Below are positions 23,030-36,235 of a stretch of 64,000 nucleotides of DNA, piece after piece; position 1 is the stretch's first letter, and each line of letters opens with the position of its first letter. The position numbers and the translations under genes are program-made. This DNA comes from Anniella stebbinsi (Eukaryota; Chordata; Lepidosauria; Squamata; Anniellidae). The notes beneath the pieces are model-generated. The model did no database searches and was not told the origin of the DNA. It worked only from the letters and a program-made list of their open reading frames with translations. The stretch spans positions 15,718,001 to 15,782,000 of the forward strand of contig JARDYH010000005.1 of assembly GCA_029215795.1 (NCBI GenBank). The letters run 5' to 3'.

Positions 23030-23680
23030 CCTTTGTCATGCTCCTACTTGAGGAGTCCTCCTTAGAGGAAGAGCTAGAGGCCCCAGCCCAGGTCATCTCA
23101 GTCCAGGTACTGCCACCAGACACACAGGAGCCTGAACCCTCGGAGGAGGTGGTTGCAAGGCCATCCCTGCCAGGAGAAAGGAACTCTGCTCTGAGGCAGA
23201 GGCTGAGCAACCCCCTGACCCCTGGGAGTACTGTCGCTTCATACAACAGGTTAGTAGGGCTCCTGTGTGATGGAGCAGTCCCCTGCAGAAGAGGTATCCT
23301 CAGGAGAAGGTCACTCCTCAGGAGTAGGGCTTTGAAAGGAGGGCTCTCATTACTGCAGCTGAGCTCTGGGTGGGGTCCAGCAGGCTTTGGGCTTAAAAGC
23401 CTTCACTAGAAACCAGCCAGTGTTGAAACAACTTGATCCATCCTGCCTGGTATCTTGTCTCCTGAGCTGTGCCTGTTGCCCTGTTTCCTGTGCTTCTGGA
23501 TTGTGTAATGTACCTGACTGATTCACCATATTTGACCCTGTGCCGGTTATCATGGCTAGTCCTATTGTAGCCTGATCCTCTTGTCTGCCTGCCTGCCTGT
23601 GCTCTGACCTCTGCTTGGACTTAAACCACCTCTGTTATAGCCTGAACTCCACTGCATCTAGAGACTGCTACAGCCAAACC
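23030..23680. repeat. Unclassified repeat-like segment
   Basis: A compositionally distinct stretch with ccagccagtgttgaaacaa and ctgcctgcctgcctgtgctc. A plus-strand frame of 220 codons runs 22747-23409 but shows no known domain. Confidence 0.3.
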
Positions 23681-23683
23681 AGG

Positions 23684-23962
23684 ATGCCCCTGTAATTTGT
23701 GCAAATGTCTCTGCAATTTGTGCAAATTATAGTGGAATTGCAGAAATTACACAAATTATTACTGAATCATGTAATTTGCGCACATTTGGCCGTAAGTTGT
23801 GCAAATCGCAGAACTGTCCCAAAAACATGTTCAAAACAAAAAGACAATTTGTGGAGTTTGGAGAACAGTCCACAGCTTGGCTCGCAGATGCAAAGTGAGT
23901 CGTACATGCTGTGGTACTTCATTGGGCCAAAAAAGGGATTTCCCAATGATGGACATCCTTAA
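23684..23962 (-). mobile_element. MITE-like element rich in TTTGCACAAATT words, copy 2
   Basis: In minus sense it starts taaggatgtccatcattgg, parallel to the start at 10593, and carries the same ttgtgcaaa words. Confidence 0.5.
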
Positions 23963-24256
23963 CAAATGCTGAGCCAGTTATCCTCTGCCCTGGTCCACAA
24001 TACATATGCACACAACACTTTTGTGGGACTATTCAGCTCTGTGAATGTTGGAGAGAGATATCGGGGAGGAGGGGGGGAGCAAATGCAAAGATTTTTTAGT
24101 TGGGGGTGGACTTCCGTTAAAGGCAAGGTGGCTGAGGCGCTGGTTGTTTTTAATGCCCCCCCCAAATATCACCCACATTTTGCCACAGGTGTAGCTCAAC
24201 TCAACAGCAAAGAGGCATTCTCTGTGTTGTTTTAGACAAAATGCCCCATAACAGTC

Positions 24257-24358
24257 TTCGTCAACCTGGTACCCTCCAGATATTTTGGACTATAACTCCC
24301 AGGATTCCTGATAACTGGATATACCTCTGGAGGGCACCAGGCTAGGAAAAGCTGCCCC
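24257..24358 (+). mobile_element. Hairpin MITE (gggagttgtagtcca family)
   Basis: caacctggtaccctccagat / tctggagggcaccaggct termini pair. Confidence 0.7.
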
Positions 24359-24647
24359 ATGGAACGACACTACATCATGACATGGAGTCATTCTCATCCC
24401 TCCGCTATCAATACCAGTGGTCCATAGATGGTTAGCACCCTCCTTTACCATCATGAAGTGTCAATGTTCCAAGATGGCAGTCCACAATGGACACGTCAAG
24501 GTGGTAAACGAGGACTGGAACTGCTCTCTATCCATGGCCTGCTGTATGGTTTGTGGAGGGAAAGGAGACTTCCTCACAACCTTCAGATCTATCAGTCCAT
24601 GAAGTCCGGCTTGAATTCATGTACAACCTCATGGAAAGAAGGAGCAT

Positions 24648-25240
<593 letters not shown>

Positions 25241-25427
25241 TTAATGCAAACGTATTTGATTTTGCACTTTTGAACTAAAAGGCAAACCAAAATTGAGTTA
25301 TCCTTTGAAATTCGCTCTTTTCTGAGATTTGCCATGGAGTTCTTAAAAAAATTGCATATATTAGGGGAAATAATGCTTAAAAGTGCATTATATTAGGAAA
25401 GAATGGCAACAATGCATGCATAATGCA

Positions 25428-25560
25428 TGTATATTTATTTATTTATTTTATTTATTTACAATATTTATATACTGCTCCCCATCTAAAAGATTTCAGAGTG
25501 GTGAATGACAAATAGAATAGAAGAATAAGAACAGAATAAAACCATCCTATTAAGAATTAC
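25428..25560 (-). repeat. LINE 3'-tail fragment
   Basis: TTTATT runs followed by caatatttatatactgctcc and agagtggtgaatgac, the reverse of the common ggcggtatacaaata LINE tail. Confidence 0.6.
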
Positions 25561-26010
25561 ATTTTTAAAAGAACAAGTGCACATTTCTTTTCTTTTTTTA
25601 AAAAAAAAGAGAAATGTGCACCAAATGCTTATAAATTTTCATGCAAACTTTAAAATAAAAGTAATAATAATAATAATAATAATTCTAAAGGTGGGATGAA
25701 CCAAACAAGACTGGAGAAATTCTCTAAGTTTGAGATCAACTGATTTTAAGACCTGAAAAATGAAAGAAACCTAAATTGACAGCTTTGAGCATCTGTACAA
25801 TGACTTGCATTTGTAGATTAGTTCGGAGTTCTAAGTACAACATACATATGCCCCACATCAGTGGAGAACAAATGTGACCTACAAAAATGCAGCAGCATTT
25901 TCTCACCTTCTAGCAAGAGAGGTTCTGCCGCCAGCCAGCCATGTCCTGTTCCAGGAAACCAAAAGCAGTTAGAGGCTCAAGCTGGGCTTTCCACTACCCT
26001 CTCTTCAATT

Positions 26011-26024
26011 CCCCCCCCCCCCCA
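26011..26024. repeat. Poly-C tract
   Basis: A run of about 14 C. Confidence 0.85.
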
Positions 26025-26269
26025 TTTTTTCTCAACATTTCATGACTACAAAGGATACTCCATCCATCTTTGAGGTGGTGGGTTGTCTGCTTAGGTTACT
26101 ATATATAAAAAACTTCTGCAGATGTCAAGGTACATATAAAATGTACGTATAAATTAGCAACAAATGCTAATTTATATGTCTACATGCAAACTTCAAAATA
26201 ATTGCTGTAATTGAATAGAAATGCAATTTGTTTCCCAATAAATGGTCCACTGGATGACCTATGTGCCTG

Positions 26270-26460
26270 CTCAGGTGGTTTACCAGTTGGCAAGAGTTGA
26301 TGGGCAACTTCAAGGCCCTTCCCTGCTCTCCCTTCTATCTTTAAACCAGACTTGGATTAGGCAGCCTCTCAAACAGACAATGCCTACAAAGAGAGGACTG
26401 TCCTCTGGCAGCCCTTCAATAGAGGACTGTCCTCAGTTAATGTAGGACACATGGCCACAC
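26270..26460 (+). repeat. Interspersed repeat, family A copy 3
   Basis: Contains cttcaaggcccttccctgc, tttaaaccagacttgg, gaggactgtcctctggc and ends tgtaggacacatggccac. Confidence 0.55.
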
Positions 26461-26835
26461 TAATTGTGAGAGCTGTGAAACACTGGAGACACTCCTATGA
26501 TTACCCAGGTACTAACTGGCTGAGCGAAGGGAAGACTTTGGTTGAATTCAACTACTTGCCCTCTTCAGCATTAGTTTGTTTACAATAGGGGTAGGCAGTC
26601 TTTGGGGCTTGTGGGCACATTTGGAAATGTGAGAAACTGTCCTGGGCCCAAGCATAAAATGGCTACTATGGGTGGGCATGGCTAGTCACAAAGGACAAGT
26701 AAGTTGCCCAAAGGCATTCAGGGGCAATTAAGATGGCAAAATTATAGATTTAGTCAAATCTGTTCCATCAGTGTTTCATGGATTGGCAGGGATCTTTTGT
26801 TCCGCTGCCCACTCATTGAGGAATCAGATATTTTT

Positions 26836-27105
26836 TAGGGATGTACGAGTATTTTATTCCACTTGCACAAATGTCCATTAGTGCTAATTTGCTAAAATAC
26901 ATTAGTGCTAACCTGCATCAAATTAGTTGCTAACCGGAATCAAATTTGCACAAATCCCTCCACCAATTTGTTTTAAAAAACCTGGTCCACAAGACCTTGG
27001 AGTCCGCACAATTTTTTAAAAAGCCTCTCTGCTGCAGAATCCACAAGACGGATTTATTTGTAGCCGAACTCTTTTAATCTGTTGCAGATTTCTCCTACAT
27101 CCCTA
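26836..27105 (+). mobile_element. hAT-like MITE with TAGGGATG termini
   Basis: Starts tagggatgtacgagtat and ends ttctcctacatcccta. Internal words include aaatttgcacaaatccc. The flanking 8-mers do not match, so the copy is old or rearranged. Confidence 0.55.
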
Positions 27106-27587
27106 GCAGCAGCTAGAGCCTTCCACTTCGCATTGAAGTAACCCCAGATGTCAGTGAGGAAATATTAAAATACTTTTAAAATAAAAATTGGGAGAAACAG
27201 AATGTCACATTGGTATCCACAGGCATCCCATTCTCTACCCCTGGGTTTATGAGATGAGATCCTCTTGAAGACTGAGATACTGGAATGAAATCTGGTGTGA
27301 CATTTCAGGAAGCAACTGGACGCTTGAACAAAGAACCAGCTTGACACCCATACCTTTTCCCAATGTTTCCAGAAAAGTTGTAAAAACAAATGAATAAAAC
27401 CAACAAAAGCCAATTGTAACATTGTATCTAATCTGAAGAGAGAGGTATCAGAATTAGAGTCGCTGTTTATAATCAAGACACCATTCTATGTAATGGGGCA
27501 TCTCCCTTGAGCACTGAGATATCACAATAAAATTGTGTATGGATGTTTACAACACAATTCTCCATTTAAAGTTTGAATGCTGAGATT

Positions 27588-27720
27588 ATTTATTTATTTA
27601 TTTAAAAAATGCATTCTCCCTTCATACAGTGGCCTCCAAAGAGGCTAACATTGATAAAATAATTGGAAACATTAATAATCCAATTTATTTTATTTTTTAA
27701 AAAAGGATCAAGACAGAAAA
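27588..27720 (-). repeat. LINE 3'-tail fragment
   Basis: TTTATT units then atgcattctcccttcatac, agtggcctccaaagaggc, ending in an A-rich run. Confidence 0.5.
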
Positions 27721-28174
27721 GACAAGTATTGGCGAAGTAATAACCAACAGAGAGATAGACTGCATCAGAAATCTAAATAGCAGAAATCCAAAAGCTTGCC
27801 AGAACAAGATCATATTCAGTCAACTGTGGAATAACCTGCAAAGTAGGAAACAATCTGACCTCTCGAGGCATGGAGTTTTACATAGCAAATGCCATTATAG
27901 AAGAGCTGATCCCCATACCCACTTTACAGAAAAGGGAGAAACATATATTCTAATATAGGGGCTGAGCAGATTGCAGGTTTGCAGAGTCTACCTTGTGCTT
28001 CGGTGGAACCCTGATATCTGCTAACTGGAACCATGTGCAAAATAGGCAGCGGACATATTCTAAGGATTAAGGCACAGTGTTTTGTGATCAGTACCAGAAA
28101 CAAGCCCCCCAGAAGCATTATGTTTCAGCAATCTAACTTAAGAAGGAACAGCTTCCTTACTGTTGCATTGTTAG

Positions 28175-29077
28175 TAGGGATGTGCATGGACCCAAAAAAT
28201 CAAATCAGAAACAGAACCGGAATTGATGCCTCGGATCAGATGGATTGGATCGAAGCCTTTCCGGTTCGGATCCAATCCGATCCCGATCTGAAAATCGGAC
28301 GTCTGATTTTCGGATCGGACACCATTTTAGGTGTTTTCGCCATAGGCTTGCATTGGGGGAAAGAAAGCTTTCCCCCAATGCAAGCCTACATGGAAAACAT
28401 GGGGGCGGGTGAGTGGGGACCTACCTCCCCCCTCCCTGTCCCTCCCCCCACTCAAACTCCTTACCTGCTGGGGCCGCTCGCTGCCACCCACTGGTCCCTT
28501 CTACTGAGAAACAGGCTTCGCGGCCTGCCTCTCAGTAGCATGCTGGGTGACTTCATCACCCAGCGCACTACTGAGAGGCAGGCCACAAAGCCCGTTTCTC
28601 AGTAGAAGGGACCAGTGGGCAGCAGTGGACGGCCCCGGCAGGGAAGTGGGGACCTCCCTCTCCCTCCCCCTCCCCCACGCTCCTTACCTGCCGGGGCCAC
28701 CCGCTGCCACCTGCTGGTCCCTTCTACTGAGAAACAGGCTTCGCGCCCTGCCTCTCAGTAGTGCGCTGGGTGACGTCATCACCTGGTGAACTACTGAGAG
28801 GCAGGCCGCGAAGCCTGTTTCTCAGTAGATTGGACCTGCAGGCAGCAGCAGATGGAAGCAGGTGGCCCCAGCAGGTAAGGAGCGTGAGTGGGGGGAGTGG
28901 GGAGGAGGTCCGAGGTCAGATCCTCCGATTTTTTCTGATCTGGATCGGGTCCTTTTGGATCGGATTGGATTAGATCAGATGATCCAGACAATAGGGATCA
29001 GAATCGGATAATTTTATTCGATTTCGCCTGGATCAGGTCCAGATCGTGGATCGGACCCGATCCGCTGCATATCCCTA
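28175..29077 (+). mobile_element. 903-bp non-autonomous hAT element with tandem hairpins
   Basis: Termini TAGGGATGTGCATGGA and CTGCATATCCCTA; perfect 8-bp target duplication ATTGTTAG at 28167-28174 and 29078-29085. Inside are gatccgatcc-type repeats near both ends, a small hairpin around gcttgcattgggggaaa / tttcccccaatgcaagc (28346-28386), and two tandem hairpin modules centred near 28553 and 28776 with arms of about 60-75 bp. The second centre contains TGACGTCA at 28771-28778. No transposase ORF; mobilisation would need an autonomous hAT elsewhere. Confidence 0.92.
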
Positions 29078-29159
29078 ATTGTTAGACAATTTGGAGTCAG
29101 AAACCCTTGCAGATTTACTGCAAATCACCCAGAGCTCCCTTAGTACATTCTCATCCATG

Positions 29160-29400
29160 TTCTGCCCACACCTGTTCTAATGGACAATTGAACATGGGCC
29201 CTTTCTACACCGACAGCCCTTTTGCAAGGGAGGGGGGTGATTGTGAGTTTTCCCACTTCTCCGATCGGCACTGATGGGGCACACGTGAGCAAACTTTCCC
29301 ACAATGACAGGAGTGATGTCACAGGAGGATGTGTGCCCCATGATGGTGCTTCCGCACATGGATCGGGAGAAGTGGGCATGGCTATTCAGATGATGCAGCT
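29160..29400 (+). repeat. Partial inverted repeat, possible MITE
   Basis: cccacttctccgatcggca near 29250 pairs with gatcgggagaagtgggcat near 29360, with a central gatgtcacag. Termini not identified. Confidence 0.45.
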
Positions 29401-30654
29401 ACGGGACTGTTTGTTTTAGGACTCATGAGGGATGTGCACGAACGCAAATGCACAGCAACACATAGGGTGGATAGGAAGTCCATCGAATATGCGATGATGC
29501 ACACAGATGTTTGTATTAAAAAAAATACACACTCTTGGCACCAAAACATGCCAATACACATCGAAAATATGTGGCAAAAATGGCGGCAGTGTCCACTCCC
29601 ACACACCTCCAAAATTGCTGGACATGCCCTTGGCAGCTGTTTGAGTTTTTGCTGAGCCAGGAACTTGTGCAGAACAGCAACAGCTTTGAGAAGGGGGGGA
29701 CAAACCCTTCATGAAGAGGGAGACAAAAAAACCACGACAAAAGCAGTCAGGGATATTCCGGGAAAACTGAGAGGTGGACCCGAGATCACCGCGGGAGCAG
29801 GTGAACCCCATGTGGCCCAGTGGCGATGACTGCGATACAATCCTGCAATAAACGGCTGGTATGGACTCCCACATGGTGCTTAATTAGTTTAACTGGAGAA
29901 CCTCTCTGGAAAGATTGGGGACAAAATGTCATGTGCGAGCGAACACATTTCTTTTTATCTTCTGTCTCAAACCTGTCCTTGGGCTCTGCTCATTTACTGA
30001 ATTATGATGCAATATCTAACTCCCACCAGAAACCAGCATGCATATGTAGACAGAATGTAAGCATAAAATTGTAGCAAACAACTAATTGGGGAGGAATATA
30101 GTGCCAAAAAACAATGTTGCTGAAAAAAGGCAGTAAGACACAACAATCCATGCCTCTTTATGGACGTCCACTTTACACTGGAGAGATGGTCTTACTGCTT
30201 CTTCTGCCCTATGCTCAGTCACAAATCTCCCAGGGTTTCAGCCTAACCCACCTTACAGGGTTGCTGTGAGGATATCAAGGAATAACCCAATGCATGTTTC
30301 CCTGAGCTTCTTAGATGGAGAGGAAGCTACAAATGGGAATCACACTTACTAAGCCCTACCCATATACAGAAAAGCCTTGCACATAAGCAACATATGCAGG
30401 GCCGGCCCCAGGGTTGAGGAAGCCCTTGGCAAAGTAAGCCCTTGGCAAAGTGGTGTCTCGTGGGACACTGGTCCTACAATGCTGGACCCCCATAGGGTTA
30501 TGCATCACCAAAAAAGAGAACAAAAGAGGACACTGATTGGCATGACATTTGCATATGCTAATCTATATGTATAAATACACATTTAGAAATATAATTTAAA
30601 TAGAAATTCAGTACAGCTCTCTATAGTGTGGAAGACAGAACAGGTGGCCTGTGT

Positions 30655-30865
30655 GTCTTGTACAGTCTTCTGTCCAGGTGCTGTTGATGACCAACTTCAA
30701 GGCCTCTGATGCTCTCCCTCCTTATGGTTCTTCAAATTTAAACCAGACTTGGACTTGCTGCCCATCAAACAGAGGATGCCTTCATATATAGGGCTGCCCT
30801 CTGACAGCTCTTCAAATAGAGGGATGTCCTAGGTAAAGTAGAACACCTGGCCACCTTATCAGGGG
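30655..30865 (+). repeat. Interspersed repeat, family A copy 4
   Basis: Contains caacttcaaggcctctgat, aaaccagacttggactt and the end aaagtagaacacctggcca. Confidence 0.55.
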
Positions 30866-31640
30866 GGTGGTGGTATTTTGGTGGCATTGTTGGCTCCAGT
30901 TGTAAGTCATTTCCCACAACTTCCGATGCCCTGCAAGGAGACTTCCTGGGCACTGTGGGAGAGAAATGGCAGCCACAACATTGTGTCTGTATGTATGTGT
31001 GAGAGAGAGAGGGAAAGAGGAAATGGCCAAGTCAAATGTTTTTGTGGCAGCAGCCATTTCCTCCCACAATGCCCTAGAATATGTGTCATCTTCCAAGGCA
31101 TCCACAAAAAGAAAAATGGCAGCTGCAATGAGCCTTTAAAAGCACGTTCACCACCACCACCACCCTGAATACCACATGCTGACATCCTTTCAAATGGTGG
31201 CTCAGCCTCAGCTGGCTTCTCTTCCCGTCAAAACATGGAGGCATGACATTGTTCTCTTTCACTTCACCCTATTGAAGAACAAAGGGTTCTTTGCTTCCCA
31301 CAAGCCCCGTTAATGATGACAGAGTGCCTGGAATATGGTTAGGGACTCATCAACATGCACGAGGCATCCTTTGCCTCCTGGATCCAAAGTTAATAATAAT
31401 TATGATGCTCAGCTAACTCTGCTTCTTCCACACACTTTAAGAGCACAGGCTGATTGCTCACTATGGCCCCGAATAACGTTCTTCATTTGTTGAGGATGGC
31501 AAGCGAGTCTCAAATAAGGAAAGGCAGCATCTATGCTTTTGAAGGATTAAAAATGGGAATGTTAAACCAGCCCTCTATGAAGGGTTAGCACTAGGGTTTT
31601 GTAGACCTTTACCAAGAGATAACAAGTACCTACCATTACC

Positions 31641-31668
31641 ACACACACACACACACACACACACACAT
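31641..31668. repeat. (AC)n microsatellite
   Basis: About 28 bp of AC units. Confidence 0.9.
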
Positions 31669-31882
31669 TATTATTTTTTTGTAATGGACAGAAGCTCCAT
31701 GCCTTGAACAACTGCATCATAGCCTGCTGGACATTCTGGTAAAAAGCTCCATCAAAGGTCAAGTTACGTCTCTCACCTATTGAGAAGTGCCAGAGAGTCT
31801 GTTGGCAAACTGAGGGCTACATTAGAACAATGTGACCCCCTGCACTGTTCTGAAGACAAAATACCTAAAATACCTGCATATC

Positions 31883-32202
31883 TAGGCTGACCAGATAAAA
31901 TCCAGGTCAGGGCTCATGTAACTTTAACAGTTGTAGAGAAAAGGGAATTTCAGCCAGGGTCATTTGTATGCAAGTAGTTCCTGGTGAAATTCCCTCTTCA
32001 TCACAACAGTTAAAGGTGCAGGCACTATACTAGAGTGACCAGATACAAAAGAAGGCAGGGCCCCTGCAACTTTAACTGTTGTGATGAAGAGGGAATTTCA
32101 CCAGGAACTAATTGCATACAAATGACATGGGCTGAAATCCCCTTTTCTCTACAACTGTTAAAGTTACATGAACCCTGACCTGGATTTTATCTGGTCACCC
32201 TA
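31883..32202 (+). mobile_element. 320-bp hairpin hAT MITE (TAGGGTGACCA family), nearly complete
   Basis: The left half starts taggctgaccagataaaat and the right half ends with its inverse (attttatctggtcaccct, then a). The halves pair over almost their full length, with words actttaacagttgtagag and gaaattccctcttcatc. The flanking 8-mers TGCATATC and TGTATATC match at 7 of 8 positions. Confidence 0.85.
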
Positions 32203-32214
32203 TGTATATCTTAG

Positions 32215-32350
32215 CTGAAATCTTGGAAAAGTTGGGAAGCCTCCAAACATTTGGAAGTTGGGGGGAAGGAGTGGGACCAGATGAAGAGGGTGGAGCCACC
32301 TGGGGAACTCCAGAGGGTCGGATTGAGCCCCCAGGCCTAATTTTAATCAT
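32215..32350 (-). mobile_element. hAT MITE (CAGGGGTAGGGAACC family), fragment
   Basis: The words cctggggaactccagagg and gaagcctccaaacatttgg resemble the reverse of 57310-57662. Confidence 0.4.
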
Positions 32351-32739
32351 TTCCCCCATTGCCCTTGCAAATGTCGTGTCCCCCACCCCCAGGAGCCAAC
32401 AGCAACTTCTGAAAAACTGATATTTATATCAGAAAAAAGGACAGTGAGGAAAGGGTTAAACACCTTTCCCCAGAGCACTGCACCCCTGATCTTCAAAGCA
32501 GCTGCAAATGGGTAAAATAAAACCAAGGAGGAGGAGCAGGGTTTAACCGGGGACATTTGAACTGCTGATCTTCTGCAGCACATCCAATACAACCCTAATG
32601 CCAGCCAACAACGGATCTTGGAGCTTTACAAGTAGGCAGTGACTGCCTGGGATTGCCTCTCTGGGATCACATGATTGCCTGTAAGTACTAGGAGGATTCT
32701 GCTTTGCAATATTAAATCTCTCAGCTGGAACTGTTTGCA

Positions 32740-33678
32740 CTGGGGCTGTGCACAAAGGGACCTCTCAAAATTCTCCACCTTATTTGCGGGTAGAGAAATT
32801 GGGGGGACAATTTCACTGAATTTCTCCAGGGGGAGGAGAAATTCTCCAACAATTTCTCACAGGTCTGCATCACCATTGGCAGGGTTGCAGGACACTTTCT
32901 TTCTTCCTTCCTTTTCCCCTAAGGGTTTTTGGTTTTCTTGCACTGGCACAGCAACTGGCAACAGCGTCAACTACATTGGAAGCCTGGCCCCCATTTTGCA
33001 GCCTCCAGAATGCCCCATATACCTAGCATCACTCCAGGGCATGTGATGCTAGGTATATCAGGCATTATGGAGGCTGCATGAGGAAAAAGGGGGGGAAGTT
33101 CTGTGAAGTATCCTTTTTATTTCTAGCGGGTAAGAAAAGAAAAAGCTCAGGACTTTCCTGAAAGTTTTCTTTCCCCATGAAAGGGGCTTCCATTTTCTGC
33201 CTCATTCTCAGGGGATTTTATAATTTATTTTGAATGTGGGTGGGTGGTGTTTTTGACCTTAACTTATCACGGTGAGGTGGCTGAGGCTACTGTCTATGTT
33301 GTTCTTTCTATTACCTATCTCACCGTTGTTCTATGGTCTCCCAGGCTACCTGCACTTCCTGATCTGAAAAGGCCCTATGGGAGGAATAAATTTCTGTCTT
33401 CCCCTGGGTGGAAGTGTGGGAAGCCAAGGAGGCTGCAGGCTGTCAGAGAGATGACTGCACATTGAAAGTCAGGACACTCCCACACACTAGACAGGACTCC
33501 CACACACGCTCCTCGGACATCTCATAAATAAGGTAAGCACAAGAACCCTGAACCAAACTCATGAGAATTTCTCTGAACTTTCTTTTCCTTTGAATTTCCT
33601 TTCAGAAGCAATTTCTTTTCTATCAGATTGAATGAGAATGGTCAAAATTTTCATGAGAGACATTTTTGGCACAGCACT
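32740..33678 (+). mobile_element. hAT-like 0.9-kb element, copy 2
   Basis: Left end ctggggctgtgcacaaagg, right end tttttggcacagcact, which are inverse at their ends. The flanking 8-mers TGTTTGCA and AGTTTGCA match at 7 of 8. Internally parallel to 12825-13552. No transposase ORF. Confidence 0.75.
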
Positions 33679-33779
33679 AGTTTGCAACTCCCTCTTCAAG
33701 TCAGTGGCCCCATTGGTGAAAGGTATGGGAAACTGATGCCTGGCACAGGCTGGATAGGAAATGGAAGGGGAAATAACAA

Positions 33780-33975
33780 GAGGCCTATAAAATTATGAAT
33801 TTTCTAAAATTAAAATTGTGTAACTATAAAACCAAAAAATATGAAATGAAACAAAGGTTATGGAATTGTGAAATAAAATTAAAATTAATGCTTTAATTAT
33901 AAAATTTAAATTATGAAATTAAAATCATTACGTTATAAAATTAAAATTATGGCATTAATGATCGAATTAAAGTGT
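33780..33975. repeat. AT-rich simple sequence with AAAATTATGAAATTA units
   Basis: Imperfect repetition of aaaattaaaattatg-like units over about 190 bp. Confidence 0.7.
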
Positions 33976-34102
33976 TTTATTGGTGTTTTATTGGTATTTT
34001 AATGATGTACTGTTTTTATCTGCTTTTAATCAGTTTTTGTATCTTGTGTTTGGTGTTGTTCCCCACCTCGATCCGTTGGGAGAGGCGAGTGATAAATAAA
34101 TA

Positions 34103-34135
<33 letters not shown>

Positions 34136-34136
34136 G
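33976..34136 (+). mobile_element. L2-like LINE 3' end
   Basis: gctttaatcag-type word, gttgttccccacctcgatc, gggagaggcgagtgataa and an ATT tail. Confidence 0.75.
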
Positions 34137-34687
34137 AATAGTGTGGCGGATGGATTTTTCTTTCTCTTTTTCTCTCTTTCTCAAATAACCACACCATATG
34201 AGAAGGGTCACCTTGGTGGAATGGCCAGGGGCAAACGTGAGCCACGTTCTGGCCCCCAAAGGCTTTCATCCACTGCATGCTGAGATTCTGCTCATCCTGC
34301 CTCCTAGGGGCCTCCACAATTTCAGCCGTCTGACACCCAAAGGTGAGACGTAATGCAGGTGCCAGCTGCAGCTGGCCTTTGCACTGTTGTCTGAACTTTT
34401 AAAGGCCAGAACTCACTTGCTGGGGAGGGCTGGCTGTGTGTGGCCGATGGCAAGCTGAGAAGCTTAAAAGCAGGAGAGAAATTGCTGCTGCATTTTTTAT
34501 GACCTTGGCTGAGAGTGAAAAGGGGGAGCGGGTTGTGAACAAAGCGTGGCCAAGGAAGGGCAGGCTTTGGGACAGAAAATGCAGGTGATGTGGAAGGGAG
34601 GTGGGGGAGGGGAATAGCTGATCTTGCTGATCTTTGCACACCTCACAAGGAGGGCTCCAAATAAAATGGCAGGATGCGATTGCAGAA

Positions 34688-34718
34688 GAGGAGGAGGAGG
34701 AGGAGGAGGAGGAGGGGG
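34688..34718. repeat. (AGG)n microsatellite
   Basis: About 31 bp of GGA units. Confidence 0.85.
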
Positions 34719-34979
34719 GACAATAAGAATGGTGGCTGCAAATGTACCATGGTGGACGTGGTAATGCATGTGCATGGCAGGGTGCAGCCCTTGTAGAATG
34801 TGAACAAACGCTGAAGATATCTTGGTGTGTTAGCACAGCCAAAAGTGCATGTGAATGTGATGAATAGGACTGTGATTCGCAAATGTCACGAATGGTGCCA
34901 GGCTGGTCCTGGGAATCTCAGGGGACCCCTAGAGAAGGCACCATCAATGGAACACTTACATTGTCTCTGAACGGCAGGC

Positions 34980-35250
34980 CCTTTGCCAGTCTTTGGGACC
35001 TGGGAAATTGGTTGGACGTGTATCTTCAAAGAGGACAGTCCTTTATTTGACGGGCTGCCTTTTATTTAAAGATGCCTTCTATTTCAAGGGCTATCTGGTC
35101 AAAGTCCGGTTTAAAGATAAAGAACCATCAGATGGGAGAGCAGGGCCTTTGTGATGCTCAGCAAAAATTTGCTCCTGGAAAGGCAGTCTGAGTAGCATGC
35201 ACACAGGTCACAGTTCTTTCCTACTATGGTGAGAAGTATGGTATTTCTAT
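34980..35250 (-). repeat. Interspersed repeat, family A copy 5
   Basis: aaagaggacagtcctttat, gtccggtttaaagataaag and ccttctatttcaagggct match the other copies in reverse. Confidence 0.5.
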
Positions 35251-35399
35251 TCAAATTATAGCCATCCTTTCCAAATGTGGAGCTGTAGACATACAAATCA
35301 ATCTATGTAAATTTTATGCAAATATATACCCTCTTTTTGGATAATGTATTTCCTCTTTTTGGCACTGTATAAGTGGCTACCTTTCATGGACCAGCACAC

Positions 35400-35860
35400 T
35401 GAACCCTTGTGCTCAGTCATGGGACAGTGTCATGAGGCTTCCACCTCCCCAGGGCCCAGTTCCCCAGAATGATCCCAGGTATCAGCTGCCCTGCATTCAG
35501 AGGAAGTTGCATTGCCATCTTCAGACTTTGAAGTCTTTGAGGACCCTAGCATGCCATAGCCACTTCCAGATCAATGGAGCTTAAGGTTGTGAAAACTGAC
35601 CAGGCCCCTTTAAGAGACAGACTCTTATTTCAGGCCAAGTCTTAATCTGCTCCTTGTTGGAGCAACATACAGGCAATATTGTCTGGCTTCTGGCCCCACT
35701 TAGAGTTTTCTGTGCTGATCTTCTGGCGTCCTTGTTAAACCTGATCTACTCAGACCTTTGCTAGGGATCTGACCCCTAGTAGAATCCTGCAACCCAATCA
35801 ACTACAACACCGAGCAATGTGAAGCTTTGCCGCAACTCAAGCAGTGCAGGCAACAGGACC
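35400..35860. repeat. Unclassified repeat-like segment
   Basis: Stretches such as ggcccctttaagagacaga resemble LTR-like or composite repeats also suspected at 8110 and 23030. No termini seen. Confidence 0.25.
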
Positions 35861-36235
35861 CATGGCCTGAAATGGGAGACTAGCAAATGCCTGACCTGAC
35901 CCTAATTAAAACCATTTTTCAGATGTTAGTTCCTGAGAAGGAAATACCTAACCAAAAATACTATCAAAGGCATAGGCTCTTCAACTAGGAACTTCATGGT
36001 CTCAGGACTGTATGTATTCATGCGCCAGACCTCTCTTCAGGCGTAGCAGAAAGCAGGATTGGCAACATCAGCCCCTCTGACTGGTAGGCAGCAAGATGGA
36101 TACTTGAAGTCTGGCCTTCTGCCATTGCTTGGCCATCAGAGCAATATCTTCCACTGGCTCCTAGGCCCCTTAGACTTGGGGAATATTCACTCCAGATCTG
36201 ATTCAAGGTATGACCAACCTGGCCCTGACACTTAC

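Noticed and set aside
22747..23409. Plus-strand open frame of 220 codons
   Set aside because: No known domain, no splice-site context, low-complexity Glu/Ser/Leu stretches, and it overlaps repeat-like sequence. Chance length in GC-richer DNA.
28033..28605. Plus-strand frame of 190 codons
   Set aside because: It spans the left border of the hAT element at 28175, so it is a fusion of host and transposon sequence without a domain.
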